A DNA stretch of 64,000 bases from contig NZ_JAGHRO010000001.1 of NCBI RefSeq assembly GCF_017743735.1, positions 868,001-932,000 of the forward strand, read 5' to 3'. The translations under genes were made by a program, and so were the position numbers. Source of the DNA: Shimia sp. R9_2 (GTDB taxonomy: Bacteria; Pseudomonadota; Alphaproteobacteria; Rhodobacterales; Rhodobacteraceae). The notes under the pieces were generated by a model, which made no database searches, was not told the origin of the DNA, and saw only the letters and a list, made by a program, of their open reading frames with translations. Shown here one piece after another: positions 28,977-40,735 of the stretch (positions are counted from its first letter, which is position 1; each line of letters starts with the position of its first letter).

Positions 28977-29636
28977 ATGCCTCACATCACCCTTGTGCGC
29001 CACGGACAGGCCAACACCGAAGCCCGCGATGAACAGAGCTATGACAAGCTGTCGCCTTTGGGGCATCAGCAGGCCGCATGGCTCGGCGCGCATCTGCGCG
29101 GCAACGGTGAGCGGTTTCAGCGGGTCTATGTGGGCAGTATGCGGCGGCATCGGGAGACAGCGGAGAGCCTTGGCGCGGCAGAGTTTGCCGAGATTGTGGA
29201 AGATCCCCGTTTGAATGAGTTTGCCTATTTTGATCTGTCCCGCCTGATGGAAGAGCAGTTCGGGCTGGAGGTGCCGTCAGACCGGGAAGGCTTTGTGCGC
29301 CATATGCCAAGGGTGTTGCGGGCCTGGCAGGAGGGCGAGATTCAACATGTGCCAGAAAGCTACGCCGATTTTGATGCGCGTGTAAAAGCGGCTATGGCGG
29401 AGATCGCCTCTGGTGAGGGGCGTGCGCTGGTGGTCACCTCTGGCGGCTTGATTGGCGCGGTGCTGCGCCAGACGCTCTCGCTTGACGTGGATGGCTGGGC
29501 GCAGATGTGTCTGGCGATCCAGAACACCTCGGTGCATCGCTGGCAGATGGTTCTGGGCAAGCCTTTGCTGGCGCAGTTCAACTCTGTGGCCCATCTTGAA
29601 GCGCCAGACCGGCAGTTTGCCCAGACCCATTTGTAA
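28977..29636 (+). CDS. Histidine phosphatase family protein
   Basis: 219 residues. ITLVRHGQANTEARD carries the phospho-accepting RHG; further active-site residues are the Arg of SMRRHRETAES, the Glu of LNEFAYFD and the His-position replaced by VVTSGGLIGAV, where many family members have SHG. Loss of that second His would weaken phosphatase activity, so this may be a divergent or inactive member. ATG 28977 is supported by GAAAGG upstream. Confidence 0.88.
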   Translation: MPHITLVRHGQANTEARDEQSYDKLSPLGHQQAAWLGAHLRGNGERFQRVYVGSMRRHRETAESLGAAEFAEIVEDPRLNEFAYFDLSRLMEEQFGLEVPSDREGFVRHMPRVLRAWQEGEIQHVPESYADFDARVKAAMAEIASGEGRALVVTSGGLIGAVLRQTLSLDVDGWAQMCLAIQNTSVHRWQMVLGKPLLAQFNSVAHLEAPDRQFAQTHL

Positions 29637-29644
29637 AACCGGCG

Positions 29645-29663
29645 GGTGCCTCGGAAAGGCACC
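29645..29663 (-). terminator. Hairpin between convergent genes
   Basis: GGTGCCT and AGGCACC make a 7-bp stem with a 5-nt loop. Read on the minus strand it is followed by a short T-rich tract (GGTTTT), so it best serves the zinc-finger gene. Confidence 0.5.
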
Positions 29664-29681
29664 TCAGCGCGGATGGATCGC

Positions 29682-29864
29682 TTAGGCGACTTTGTCTTCG
29701 AAGTCTTTGTGGATGTATTTGCAGTCGCAATAGGGGCACTCGACCCAGCCGTGCTCATTTGGGATCTGCAACCAGACACGGGGATGGCCCAAGGCACCCT
29801 CGCCGCCGTCACAGGCAATGCGATAGCTGTCAACGATCTTGGTTTCAGGGGCGGCAATCGTCAT
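29682..29864 (-). CDS. Zinc-finger (zf-CHCC, complex-I 13 kDa subunit-like) protein
   Basis: 60 residues from ATG 29864. The metal pattern is [17 protein letters not shown] (Cys and His) plus ECPYCDCKY (two Cys), the CHCC arrangement of the NDUFS6-like family. In alphaproteobacteria these short proteins are the likely counterpart of the mitochondrial complex I assembly/accessory subunit. The upstream 31 codons of the open frame are excluded because AAAGGACG sits just before 29864. Confidence 0.88.
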   Translation of the reverse strand: MTIAAPETKIVDSYRIACDGGEGALGHPRVWLQIPNEHGWVECPYCDCKYIHKDFEDKVA

Positions 29865-29993
29865 CGCAAACGTCCTTTGGCTGGGGCAGGCATGCGCCTG
29901 TGACTTGGCAATTTCCGGGGAGTTGGTTGTGATACCGGCCCCGTTTCGATAGGGCAAATATTATGGATTGCACAGCGAGGGGCAAGAGCGGTC

Positions 29994-30926
29994 ATGGTTC
30001 AGAATGCGATTGAAATCCGCGGGCTGCAGAAGACCTACAGGGGGGGGCGCGGCGAGCCAGAGAAACACGCCCTCAAAGGGGTCGATCTTTCGGTGCCGGC
30101 GGGCAAGATTTTTGGTCTGTTAGGCCCCAACGGTGCCGGGAAATCGACCATGATCAATATCATGGCAGGACTGGTGACCAAGACCTCCGGCAGCGTGCGC
30201 ATCTGGGGATTTGATCAGGATGAAAATCCGCGCCAATCCCGCGCGGCGATTGGCGTGATGCCACAAGAGCTGAACCTTGACCCCTTCTTCACCCCGCACG
30301 GCGCGCTTGAGGTGCAGGCGGGCCTTTATGGTGTGCCAAAGGCGCAGCGGCAAAGCGATGCCATTCTGGAGATGGTGGGGCTGTCTGATAAGGCGGATGC
30401 CTATGCGCGCACCCTGTCGGGCGGGATGCGGCGGCGGCTGTTGCTTGGCAAGGCGTTGGTGCATGGGCCGCAGGTGCTCGTGCTGGACGAGCCGACCGCT
30501 GGCGTGGATATCGAGCTGCGCCAGATGTTGTGGCGCAATGTGCGGCGGCTGAACGAAGAGCAGGGCACAACGATCATTCTGACCACACACTACCTCGAAG
30601 AGGCGGAGGAGATGTGTGATGAGATTGCGATCATCAACCAAGGCGAGCTGGTGGCGCAGGACAGCACGCGCAACCTGTTGGGCCATATCGATCAGAAATG
30701 TATGGTGATCCAGCCCGCAGGCGAAGTTGATGCGCTGCCCGAAGCCGAAGGTCTTTCGGTGGAGCGGCGCGCCGACGGCGCTTTGGCAATCAGCTATCAG
30801 GCCAATGCCACCTCAGCCGAAGACGTGCTCAATGCGGTGCGGGCTTCCGGGATTTCCATTCAGGATGTGAAAACCGAGCAGGCCGATCTTGAAGATGTGT
30901 TCCTTGAGCTGACGCGCAGTCGCTGA
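29994..30926 (+). CDS. ABC transporter ATP-binding protein (ABC-2/drug-export type)
   Basis: 310 residues. Walker A GLLGPNGAGKST, signature TLSGGMRRRLLLG, Walker B VLVLDEPTAGVD, switch His in LTTHYLEEAEEM. The C-terminal extension after 235 is the DUF4162-like tail of DrrA/NodI-type ATPases. No permease gene flanks it, so its membrane partner must be encoded elsewhere. Confidence 0.92.
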   Translation: MVQNAIEIRGLQKTYRGGRGEPEKHALKGVDLSVPAGKIFGLLGPNGAGKSTMINIMAGLVTKTSGSVRIWGFDQDENPRQSRAAIGVMPQELNLDPFFTPHGALEVQAGLYGVPKAQRQSDAILEMVGLSDKADAYARTLSGGMRRRLLLGKALVHGPQVLVLDEPTAGVDIELRQMLWRNVRRLNEEQGTTIILTTHYLEEAEEMCDEIAIINQGELVAQDSTRNLLGHIDQKCMVIQPAGEVDALPEAEGLSVERRADGALAISYQANATSAEDVLNAVRASGISIQDVKTEQADLEDVFLELTRSR

Positions 30927-30954
30927 ACCTGCGCGGCGGGCAAAGGCACCTCGC

Positions 30955-32532
30955 TTAGTCGCTGAACAGATAGTCCGTGCGGGCGACTTCGCGGGCGGCT
31001 TCCTCGTTCACATGCAAGAAGTCCGTCAGGGCTTTGACATGAGTTTCCTCAGTGCCGCCTTCGATCATACGGGAGAGGTTCTCAAAACCAGCGTCGCGGA
31101 TGCGGTCACTTTCGTTGAAGATGTCCCGTTTGATGGTTGGCAGGAGCCGCTCCAGAGTTTCCCGAGGGGTCTGTTCTCCGGCGAGGCCAATCCGGATGGC
31201 GTGGCCCGTCAGGTACTGATCGGTGAAGTCACACTGGATTTCCAGCATCCGCGTGGTGGAGCGGTCGCTGAAGAAATCCTGCATCAGATCCAGCGCGCTG
31301 GGGTCGAGGCAGATCAGCAGGCGATCGGTGTCGTAATAGTCAAACAACATCCGCATCAGCGCGCGGCGGTGGCGCGTGCGTTTGCCGAGAGTGGATTGAA
31401 TGCCACCCAGATCGGGAAGCGGTGTGCCTTCTTCGTTGAAGAGGTAGGCGATGGTCGGGATGTTGGTGGTTTGACTGATCTTATCGAGCAGACGCTTGGC
31501 GACGTGCCATTTTTTGCACACCAAGAGCATCAACTCGCGGTCCCGGCCCAGCGTACTTTCGGTCTCCCAAAAACGGCTGGCAAAGCGCTTGCCCTGTCGG
31601 CCGCGCCCGGTAAGGAAACGGAACAGGCTGGGGCCTTCGGCGGAAATCTGAAACTGCACGCCTTTCTCCGCATATAGTTGCCCCAGGCGTTCCTTGAGCT
31701 CCAAGGCTTCGGGACTGATCTTGCGCGCAAAGAGGTAATCCTGACTGATCAACAGATCATAGTGATCGTTGTAAAAGGTCAGGGGCATCCCGTAGTCGGT
31801 GAACATCAGGAAGGTCAGCGTGCGGGAGCGGATCTCCTCAGTTGGCACCAGATGGCGCACCAGTGTTTGGAAAAACGTCTCATCTGGAATCCAAGTGGTG
31901 CGGAAAAAGCGCATCACATCGCGGCGTTTTTGCGTGAAGTTCAGCACTGCTTCGATGGTTTGGCGACGCAGACACCACCATTGGCTGCCAATCATCACCT
32001 GAATGTCGGCGGGAACTTCGCGTTTCAGGCCCAGCTTTTTCTGCAGATTGAAGGTCGTATAAAAACGACGCTTCTGCGTGCGCTCGTTGAACCAGTGGCG
32101 ATAGATCAGGCGCTCGGCCTTCATGCCGGTCTTGATCCAGTCGCTCTCAAAGAAATCAAAGCTCTCGATGAAATCCACATCGTTCTCATCCAGGAAATTG
32201 TGGATGTACTCGGAAGATTTGATCACCATGCAGTCGCCAGACAACATATAAAAATGAGAGGCGCGCGGGAATTTTTTGACGGCGGTTTCCACCGCGTTCA
32301 GCGTCGCCTCCACCAGAGACCACTCGCCCCAGCCACATTTGATCCGCTTTTCGGCAAAGGCCACGTTGGGATTGGTCCCCAGCGCCTCTTGCAGCATGCG
32401 AAAGTGCTCTGGTTTGGCACGCGCATCAAAGTGAATGGAGATGTGGTCACCCGTGGCCGTCAGGCGCTCCGCCTGTTTGATGATGGCTTCGGGATCCTTG
32501 TGGCACAGAAGAATGTAAGCAATTCTCGCCAT
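30955..32532 (-). CDS. Core-2/I-branching glycosyltransferase with C-terminal DUF5928-type domain
   Basis: 525 residues. The N-terminal 270 form a GT14 domain: ARIAYILLCHKDPEAI, YMLSGDCMVIKSSEYIHNFL, GSQWWCLRRQTIEAVL and the acceptor-side IPDETFFQTLV. GT14 enzymes add beta-1,6-GlcNAc or xylose. The C-terminal 240 residues look like the DUF5928 extension seen in Rhodobacteraceae, function unknown. Divergent from a sulfotransferase across a 148-bp AT-rich promoter region; together they suggest a sulfated surface polysaccharide. Confidence 0.85.
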   Translation of the reverse strand: MARIAYILLCHKDPEAIIKQAERLTATGDHISIHFDARAKPEHFRMLQEALGTNPNVAFAEKRIKCGWGEWSLVEATLNAVETAVKKFPRASHFYMLSGDCMVIKSSEYIHNFLDENDVDFIESFDFFESDWIKTGMKAERLIYRHWFNERTQKRRFYTTFNLQKKLGLKREVPADIQVMIGSQWWCLRRQTIEAVLNFTQKRRDVMRFFRTTWIPDETFFQTLVRHLVPTEEIRSRTLTFLMFTDYGMPLTFYNDHYDLLISQDYLFARKISPEALELKERLGQLYAEKGVQFQISAEGPSLFRFLTGRGRQGKRFASRFWETESTLGRDRELMLLVCKKWHVAKRLLDKISQTTNIPTIAYLFNEEGTPLPDLGGIQSTLGKRTRHRRALMRMLFDYYDTDRLLICLDPSALDLMQDFFSDRSTTRMLEIQCDFTDQYLTGHAIRIGLAGEQTPRETLERLLPTIKRDIFNESDRIRDAGFENLSRMIEGGTEETHVKALTDFLHVNEEAAREVARTDYLFSD

Positions 32533-32680
32533 CTAGCCTCTTTGATCCCCACTTTGACGTCTTGTAATTATCCATTTAAAGATGAACACGCGTTGAATAA
32601 ACAGACTTTGTTTGGAATTTTAAAATACGTACAGAGATCGTGGCATTTGAGCGAAGCACGGCGGTAACGGAGGCAGAGCA

Positions 32681-33499
32681 ATGGGATTTCCCGGCACCTG
32701 GATGACGGAAAGTGAGAGCGTGGTGTACCGTGTGGTGCCCAAATGCGCTTGCTCGACGATCGGGCAGATCATGTATTACTCCGATCATGGCACGTTTTTT
32801 GACGGTGACATCCATGACGCCAAGGGCGGGATGCACAAATGGGCGCTGGAAGGCAGCCATCAGCCGATCACCGACAATGTGCGGGATCATCGTTCTTATG
32901 CGTTCACCTGTGTGCGCAATCCTTACACGCGAATTCTGTCTTCTTTCTTTGACAAGATCTGCGGCATTCAGCGCAACGGCAAACGCTATCGCGGCAATCT
33001 GGTGCCGATGCTGGTGCAGAAATACGGGATCGAAGTGGGGGGCGATGACGGCAAACAGGAGTTTGACCAGATCCAGAGCTTCCGCCGTTTCCTGCTGTTT
33101 GCACGCGACACCATTCGCTGGCGGCGCCCGATGGACCCGGACATTCACTGGTCGGCCATGTCGGGCCATATCTCCACTTTCATCGTGAACGGTGGCGCTT
33201 ACGATAAGATTTTCTGGACCGAGCAGTTCAACGACGGCATGCAGAGCGTGTTGGATCAGATCGAGACACCGCATGCGGTGGATCTGGCAAGCATCCCGCG
33301 CTTCAACGAATCTGAGGGCCACGGCCCCAAGCGCGCGCATCCGGTTGAGGACTATTTCGACGATCTGTCGATGCATCTGGTCTATGAAATCTACAAACGC
33401 GATTTCCACCTGTTCAAATATGATTTCGAGAATCCGGCCAACAAAATGCCGATTGGGGAAATCGATCTGGACGAGGTTCACGCCAAACTGGGCGACTGA
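32681..33499 (+). CDS. Sulfotransferase family protein (carbohydrate type)
   Basis: 272 residues. The PAPS 5'-phosphosulfate loop is RVVPKCACSTIGQIMYYSD and the 3'-phosphate site CVRNPYTRILSSFFDK, matching the Sulfotransfer_2 (heparan/chondroitin/dermatan) branch. ATG 32681 follows GGAGG. It transfers sulfate from PAPS, probably to a sugar made by, or next to, the divergent glycosyltransferase. No transmembrane anchor, so it is cytosolic. Confidence 0.88.
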   Translation: MGFPGTWMTESESVVYRVVPKCACSTIGQIMYYSDHGTFFDGDIHDAKGGMHKWALEGSHQPITDNVRDHRSYAFTCVRNPYTRILSSFFDKICGIQRNGKRYRGNLVPMLVQKYGIEVGGDDGKQEFDQIQSFRRFLLFARDTIRWRRPMDPDIHWSAMSGHISTFIVNGGAYDKIFWTEQFNDGMQSVLDQIETPHAVDLASIPRFNESEGHGPKRAHPVEDYFDDLSMHLVYEIYKRDFHLFKYDFENPANKMPIGEIDLDEVHAKLGD

Positions 33500-33763
33500 T
33501 CGGCGGGCCGACCCGTCTTTCTGGCGAGTCAGTGCACAATTCAGATGTTTGTGGCCTGAACTGTCCGGGTAGCCTTTCACATAGGTTGAGAGCGGTTTTT
33601 TATGTGATTCTGGTGCCTTATGGGCTGTGGAAACCGAATGTTTCCCTGTTTCCATGCCGCAAACGATCCCATGAAAACCCCGATATTGTCCGGCCTCTGC
33701 CCATATCCTGCCCGATTCCGGCGTCATAGATGGTGCTCAAGCGAGTAACTAGAGGACACCAGC

Positions 33764-34669
33764 ATGGATCGCCTGACCGAGATGGAAGCTTTTGCCACTG
33801 TTGTGGATCAGGGCGGATTCACGGATGCCGCCAAGAAGATGGGCATTTCCAAATCTGCGGTGTCAAAGCACGTCTCTTCCCTTGAAGCCCGTCTGGGCGC
33901 GCGCCTGTTGAACCGCACCACCCGCCGTGTCTCACCCACGGAGATTGGTCTGGCCTATTATGACCGCGCCCGACGGGTTTTGAATGACGCAGGCGAGGCA
34001 GATGCGCTGGTGACCTCGATGCAATCGGCACCCTCGGGCCTGTTACGCATCTCTGTGGCGACGGATTTTGGGGTCAATCACCTCTCCCCTGTGCTGGGCG
34101 ATTTTCTGGCGGAATTCCCTGAAATCACTGTGAATATGGTGCTGAACAACCGCTATGTGGAGCTGATCTCTGAAGGCTTTGATATGGCGATCCGCATTGG
34201 GGAGCTGGAAGACAGCACCCTGCGGGCGCGCAAGCTGGCTGAGACCACCAAGCGTATGATCGCGAGCCCGGCCTATTTTGAGAAATACGGCCGTCCGGAG
34301 AAGATTGACGATCTGAACCACCACAAACTGTTGCATTATTCCAGTCAGGCCAATGGCGCTGTCTGGAAACTGACCGCGCCGTCTGGCGAAAAGCGGCAGG
34401 TGCGCACGGCGGGCTGGCTCTCGGTGAATGACGGACAATCCCTTCTGAACGCGGCACAATCTGGCCTCGGCATCGCCTATCTTCCAAACTTCCTCTATGC
34501 GGATGCGCTGGAGCAGGGGCTGGTTGAGGAGGCCATTCCGGATCTGCCGATTGAGACACAAGGCATCTATGCCGTTTACCCGCCCGGGCGCTTTACCCAG
34601 CCCAAGGTGCGCGCGTTTATCGACTTTCTGGTCCACGCTTTTGGCGACAAAGGCCCGGCCAACTGGTAA
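33764..34669 (+). CDS. LysR-type transcriptional regulator
   Basis: 301 residues. Winged helix at 1-60 (FATVVDQGGFTDAAKKMGIS, SSLEARLGARLLNRTTRRVS) and a periplasmic-binding-like effector domain from about 90, belonging to the CrgA/DhcR-like subgroup. An inverted repeat GGAAAC-N5-GTTTCC at 33629-33645, about 120 bp upstream, could be its own operator. The target is unknown; the convergent 2,4-dienoyl-CoA reductase is not controlled from this side. Confidence 0.9.
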   Translation: MDRLTEMEAFATVVDQGGFTDAAKKMGISKSAVSKHVSSLEARLGARLLNRTTRRVSPTEIGLAYYDRARRVLNDAGEADALVTSMQSAPSGLLRISVATDFGVNHLSPVLGDFLAEFPEITVNMVLNNRYVELISEGFDMAIRIGELEDSTLRARKLAETTKRMIASPAYFEKYGRPEKIDDLNHHKLLHYSSQANGAVWKLTAPSGEKRQVRTAGWLSVNDGQSLLNAAQSGLGIAYLPNFLYADALEQGLVEEAIPDLPIETQGIYAVYPPGRFTQPKVRAFIDFLVHAFGDKGPANW

Positions 34670-34699
34670 TTTTCCCTGGCTTTCTATGAAAGCAACCTT

Positions 34700-34735
34700 A
34701 GCTCGGGTTCCTTGTGAACTCGGGCTTTTTCTTTT
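34700..34735 (+). terminator. Rho-independent terminator of the LysR gene
   Basis: AGCTCGGGTTC pairs with GAACTCGGGCT (11 bp including two G-U pairs) around a 5-nt loop, followed by TTTTTCTTTT. Confidence 0.85.
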
Positions 34736-34746
34736 GTGCGGGCAAC

Positions 34747-34775
34747 AAAAAGGGGAGCGGCCAGCGCTCCCTTTT
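34747..34775 (-). terminator. Rho-independent terminator of the dienoyl-CoA reductase gene
   Basis: Read on the minus strand, GGGAGCG, a 5-nt loop and CGCTCCC are followed by CTTTTTG. A-rich DNA on the other side makes it usable in both directions. It lies 19 bp past the stop of the minus-strand gene. Confidence 0.85.
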
Positions 34776-34793
34776 GGTATTCTTATCAGTGTT

Positions 34794-37061
<2,268 letters not shown>

Positions 37062-37139
37062 CCAAAAAAATCCAGGGTGAAGCCCCATCTGTGATGGGGC
37101 GAGGGCAGAGCCCTTTACAGGCTCAGCGACGCTGAGCCA
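37062..37139. repeat. Three-hairpin intergenic repeat, copy A (after dnaE)
   Basis: A lead box (CCAAAAAAATCC, AGGGTGAA) is followed by hairpin 1 GCCCCATC-TGT-GATGGGGC (37082-37100), hairpin 2 GGGC-AGA-GCCC (37103-37113) and hairpin 3 GGCTCAGC-GAC-GCTGAGCC (37120-37138). Layout and spacing match copy B at 40736-40813. The element sits 22 bp past the dnaE stop, without a T-run. Confidence 0.75.
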
Positions 37140-37161
37140 GACCCAAGCGCGGCGCGGGAGG

Positions 37162-40100
37162 TTAGACCTCCTGCACCGCCATCACGCCTTCGACGGATTT
37201 CAGCGCGCTCTTGATCTGAGGATTTACCGGGAAACCTGCGCCTGCGTCGATCTCGACCTCGCCGGGCAGCTCCATATTGGTGAGGCAGAACATGATCGGG
37301 CCTTTGGGGGCCTTTGGCATGCTCTCTTTTGCGCCCTGCAGGATGTTGGCCACCGGTCCCACGGCGCTGGCATCATCGAGGAATATCTTGAGGCCCGCGT
37401 TTCCGGCATCCGCAACAATGGTGTCTACCGGTGTCATGGATTGGGCTAGCAGTTTGAGCTGGTCACTTTCCATCTCCGCCTTCACGGTCACCACCACCTT
37501 GGAGCCGGTCTCCAGGTACTCGCGGCATTTTTCCAGCGTGTCCGAGAAGATCGTGACTTCATAGGCCCCGGTCGGGTCGGAAAGCTGGGCAAAGGCAAAG
37601 CGGTTGCCGCGCGCGGATTTGCGTTCCTGTCGGCCGGAAACACGACCGGCGAGCTTGGCGATACAGGCCCCCCCGCGCGCCTTGTCGGTGAGCTCGTCCA
37701 GCGTGAGCACCTGCTTGCGCTTCAGCGCGGCCATGTAATCCTCAAGCGGGTGACCGGAGAGGAAGAAACCAATTGCCTTGGCCTCCTCATCCAGTCGCTC
37801 GGCCTGTAGCCAGTCCCCGGCGGGGGAAAGGCGCGGCTCTGGCAGGTCATCCCCGGCCTCGCCAAAGAGCGAGACCTGATTTGAGGTCTTCTGCTCATGA
37901 ATGGCGGCGGAGTAGTTCACCAGACCATCGAGGCTTTCCAGCACACGGCGGCGGTTGCCATCGAGCTGATCAAAGGCGCCGGAGCGGGCGAGCATTTCCA
38001 GCGGGCGTTTGCCCACTTTTTTGAGATCCACCCGACGGGCGAAATCAAAGAGCGTGGCAAAAGGCTTATCCTGCCCGTCGACCTTGCGGCCTTCGGTGAC
38101 GAGTTTCATCGCCTCCACACCGACGTTTTTCAGCGCCCCAAGGGCGTAGACCAGCGCGCCGTCGACCACTTTGAAGGTGGCATCCGAGCGGTTCACGCAG
38201 GGCGGCACATAGGGCAGCTTGAGGGCCTTTTTGACCTCTTCAAAATAGACCGCGAGCTTATCGGTGAGGTGGATATCGCAGTTCATCACCCCGGCCATGA
38301 ATTCAACCGGATGGTTGGCTTTGAGCCAGGCGGTCTGATAGCTCACCACCGCATAGGCGGCCGCGTGGGATTTGTTAAAGCCGTAGTTGGCGAATTTTTC
38401 CAGAAGGTCGAAAACCTCGGAGGCTTTCTTGGCTGGAACGCCGTTTTCCGCCGCGCCTTTTTCAAATTTTGGGCGCTCGGCGTCCATCGCCTCTTTGATC
38501 TTCTTACCCATGGCGCGGCGCAGCAGGTCGGCGCCGCCAAGGGAATAACCCGCCATGACCTGAGCGATCTGCATCACCTGTTCCTGATAAACGATGATGC
38601 CCTGGGTTTCCTCAAGGATGTGGTCGATCAGCGGGTGGACGGATTCGATCTCGCGCTGCCCGTTTTTGACTTCGCAATAGACCGGGATGTTCTCCATCGG
38701 ACCCGGACGGTAGAGCGCCACAAGCGCAACGATGTCCTCGATACAGGTGGGTTTCATGCGCTTGAGCGCATCCATCATGCCGGTGGATTCCACCTGGAAC
38801 ACGGCGACGGTTTTGGCATCAGAGTAAAGCTTGTAGGTCGGTCCGTCATCCAGCGGGATGGCGTTGATCTGGTTCTCGGCACCCTCGGCAGGCTCATAAA
38901 GCTGGGTGCCATCGGCGGCCACATGCAGCGGGCGGCCCGAGCTGTGGATTTGCTCAATGGCGTTCTGGATCACGGTGAGTGTTTTCAGGCCCAAGAAGTC
39001 GAACTTCACCAGACCGGCCTGTTCGACCCATTTCATATTGAACTGGGTGGCGGGCATGTCAGAACGTGGATCCTGATAAAGCGGCACCAGCGCATCGAGC
39101 GGACGGTCGCCAATCACCACACCGGCGGCGTGGGTGGAGGCGTTCCGCAACAGCCCCTCAACCTGTTGGCCGTAGGTCAAGAGGCGGTTCACCACCTCTT
39201 CGTTTTCGGCCTCTTCGCGCAGGCGCGGCTCTTCCTTGAGACTGTCAGCGATGGACATGGGTTTGACGCCCTCCACCGGGATCAGCTTGGAGAGGCGGTC
39301 CACCTGCCCGTATGGCATCTGCAGAACACGGCCGATGTCGCGCACGGCGGCTTTGGACAGCAGCGCACCAAAGGTGATGATCTGTCCCACTTTGTCGCGG
39401 CCGTATTTCTGCTGCACATATTTGATGACCTCCTCGCGGCGGTCCATGCAGAAGTCGATGTCAAAGTCGGGCATCGAAACCCGTTCCGGGTTCAGGAAGC
39501 GTTCAAACAGCAGCGAGTAGCGCAGGGGATCAAGGTCGGTGATGGTGAGCGCATAAGCCACAAGGCTGCCCGCACCGGAGCCCCGACCCGGCCCCACCGG
39601 GATGCCGTGGTCTTTGCCCCATTGGATAAAGTCCGCAACGATCAGGAAGTAGCCGGGGAAACCCATGCCTTCGATGATGCCCAGCTCAAAATCGAGCCGT
39701 TCCTGATATTCCTCCACACTGACGGCGTGGGGGATCACCGCAAGGCGGGCCTGCAGGCCCTCATTGGCGATGCGGCGCAGCTCAGCCACCTCATCGTCGG
39801 CAAATTTGGGCAGGATCGGATCGCGCAGATAGGTGGCAAAAGCGCAGCGCTTGGCGATTTCCACCGTGTTTTCAATTGCTTCAGGGAGATCGGCAAAAAG
39901 TGTGATCATCTCTTCCTGAGATTTGAAATAATGCTGCGGGGTCAGGCGGCGGCGGCCGTCCTGTTGATCCACATAAGCGCCCTCAGAGATACAGATCAGC
40001 GCGTCATGCGCCTCATACATATCGGTCGTCGGGAAATAGACGTCGTTGGTGGCGACCAGCGGGATGTCCATGGCGTAGGCCATCTCGATAAAGCCGCGCT

Positions 40101-40680
40101 CGGTCAGCTGCTCGGCCTCAGGCTTGCCGTGCTCGCCGGGGTGACGCTGCAGCTCCACATAAAGCCGGTCGTCAAAGATTTCCTTGAAACGGGTCATCAT
40201 GGCGCGGGCGGCATCGTGCTGGCCGTTGCGCATCATGCGCCCCATCGGGCCATCCGGCCCGCCGGTGAGACAGATCAACCCAGCAGAGCGCTCCGCCAGC
40301 TCCTCCATGGTGACCTGCGGCAGCTGCCCGCCTTTGTCCACATAAAGGCAGGAGGACAGCTTCATGAGGTTTTCATAGCCCTCCTCGCGCTGGCTCAGCA
40401 GCACGATGGGGGCCGGGGGCGGCGGGGCCGTGCGACCGGTCGGGTCGTTGTGCGGCATGTGCAGATCGACCTGACAGCCCACGATGGGCTGAATGCCCGC
40501 GTTCTGCGCCCCGACCGAGAATTCCAGCGCCGCAAACAGGCTGTTGGTGTCGGTGATGGCGACGGCGGGCATGCCCATCTTTTCACAAAGCGCGGGCAGT
40601 TTTTTCACGCGCACGGCGCCCTCCAGCAGAGAGTACTCCGTGTGGGTGCGCAGGTGAATGAATCGGGGAGCTGTGGTCAT
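37162..40680 (-). CDS. dnaE: DNA polymerase III alpha subunit
   Basis: 1172 residues, full length for DnaE. PHP domain at the start (FIHLRTHTEYSLLEGAVRV), polymerase catalytic Asp residues in the GRGSGAGSLVAYAL and PDFDIDFCMDRR region, NFNKSHAAAYA-like YGFNKSHAAAYAVVSYQTAW, then the helix-hairpin-helix and OB-fold C-terminus. Replicative chain synthesis of the chromosome. GTG 40686 is in frame two codons earlier, but ATG 40680 (MTTAPRFIHLRTHTEYSLLE) is the usual start. Three-hairpin repeats occupy both ends of the gene. Confidence 0.97.
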   Translation of the reverse strand: MTTAPRFIHLRTHTEYSLLEGAVRVKKLPALCEKMGMPAVAITDTNSLFAALEFSVGAQNAGIQPIVGCQVDLHMPHNDPTGRTAPPPPAPIVLLSQREEGYENLMKLSSCLYVDKGGQLPQVTMEELAERSAGLICLTGGPDGPMGRMMRNGQHDAARAMMTRFKEIFDDRLYVELQRHPGEHGKPEAEQLTERGFIEMAYAMDIPLVATNDVYFPTTDMYEAHDALICISEGAYVDQQDGRRRLTPQHYFKSQEEMITLFADLPEAIENTVEIAKRCAFATYLRDPILPKFADDEVAELRRIANEGLQARLAVIPHAVSVEEYQERLDFELGIIEGMGFPGYFLIVADFIQWGKDHGIPVGPGRGSGAGSLVAYALTITDLDPLRYSLLFERFLNPERVSMPDFDIDFCMDRREEVIKYVQQKYGRDKVGQIITFGALLSKAAVRDIGRVLQMPYGQVDRLSKLIPVEGVKPMSIADSLKEEPRLREEAENEEVVNRLLTYGQQVEGLLRNASTHAAGVVIGDRPLDALVPLYQDPRSDMPATQFNMKWVEQAGLVKFDFLGLKTLTVIQNAIEQIHSSGRPLHVAADGTQLYEPAEGAENQINAIPLDDGPTYKLYSDAKTVAVFQVESTGMMDALKRMKPTCIEDIVALVALYRPGPMENIPVYCEVKNGQREIESVHPLIDHILEETQGIIVYQEQVMQIAQVMAGYSLGGADLLRRAMGKKIKEAMDAERPKFEKGAAENGVPAKKASEVFDLLEKFANYGFNKSHAAAYAVVSYQTAWLKANHPVEFMAGVMNCDIHLTDKLAVYFEEVKKALKLPYVPPCVNRSDATFKVVDGALVYALGALKNVGVEAMKLVTEGRKVDGQDKPFATLFDFARRVDLKKVGKRPLEMLARSGAFDQLDGNRRRVLESLDGLVNYSAAIHEQKTSNQVSLFGEAGDDLPEPRLSPAGDWLQAERLDEEAKAIGFFLSGHPLEDYMAALKRKQVLTLDELTDKARGGACIAKLAGRVSGRQERKSARGNRFAFAQLSDPTGAYEVTIFSDTLEKCREYLETGSKVVVTVKAEMESDQLKLLAQSMTPVDTIVADAGNAGLKIFLDDASAVGPVANILQGAKESMPKAPKGPIMFCLTNMELPGEVEIDAGAGFPVNPQIKSALKSVEGVMAVQEV

Positions 40681-40735
40681 TGCCACAGGCTATCTCAGCC
40701 CCGCGGGGGAGGAAACACCCGCCAGCTTTCTCATT

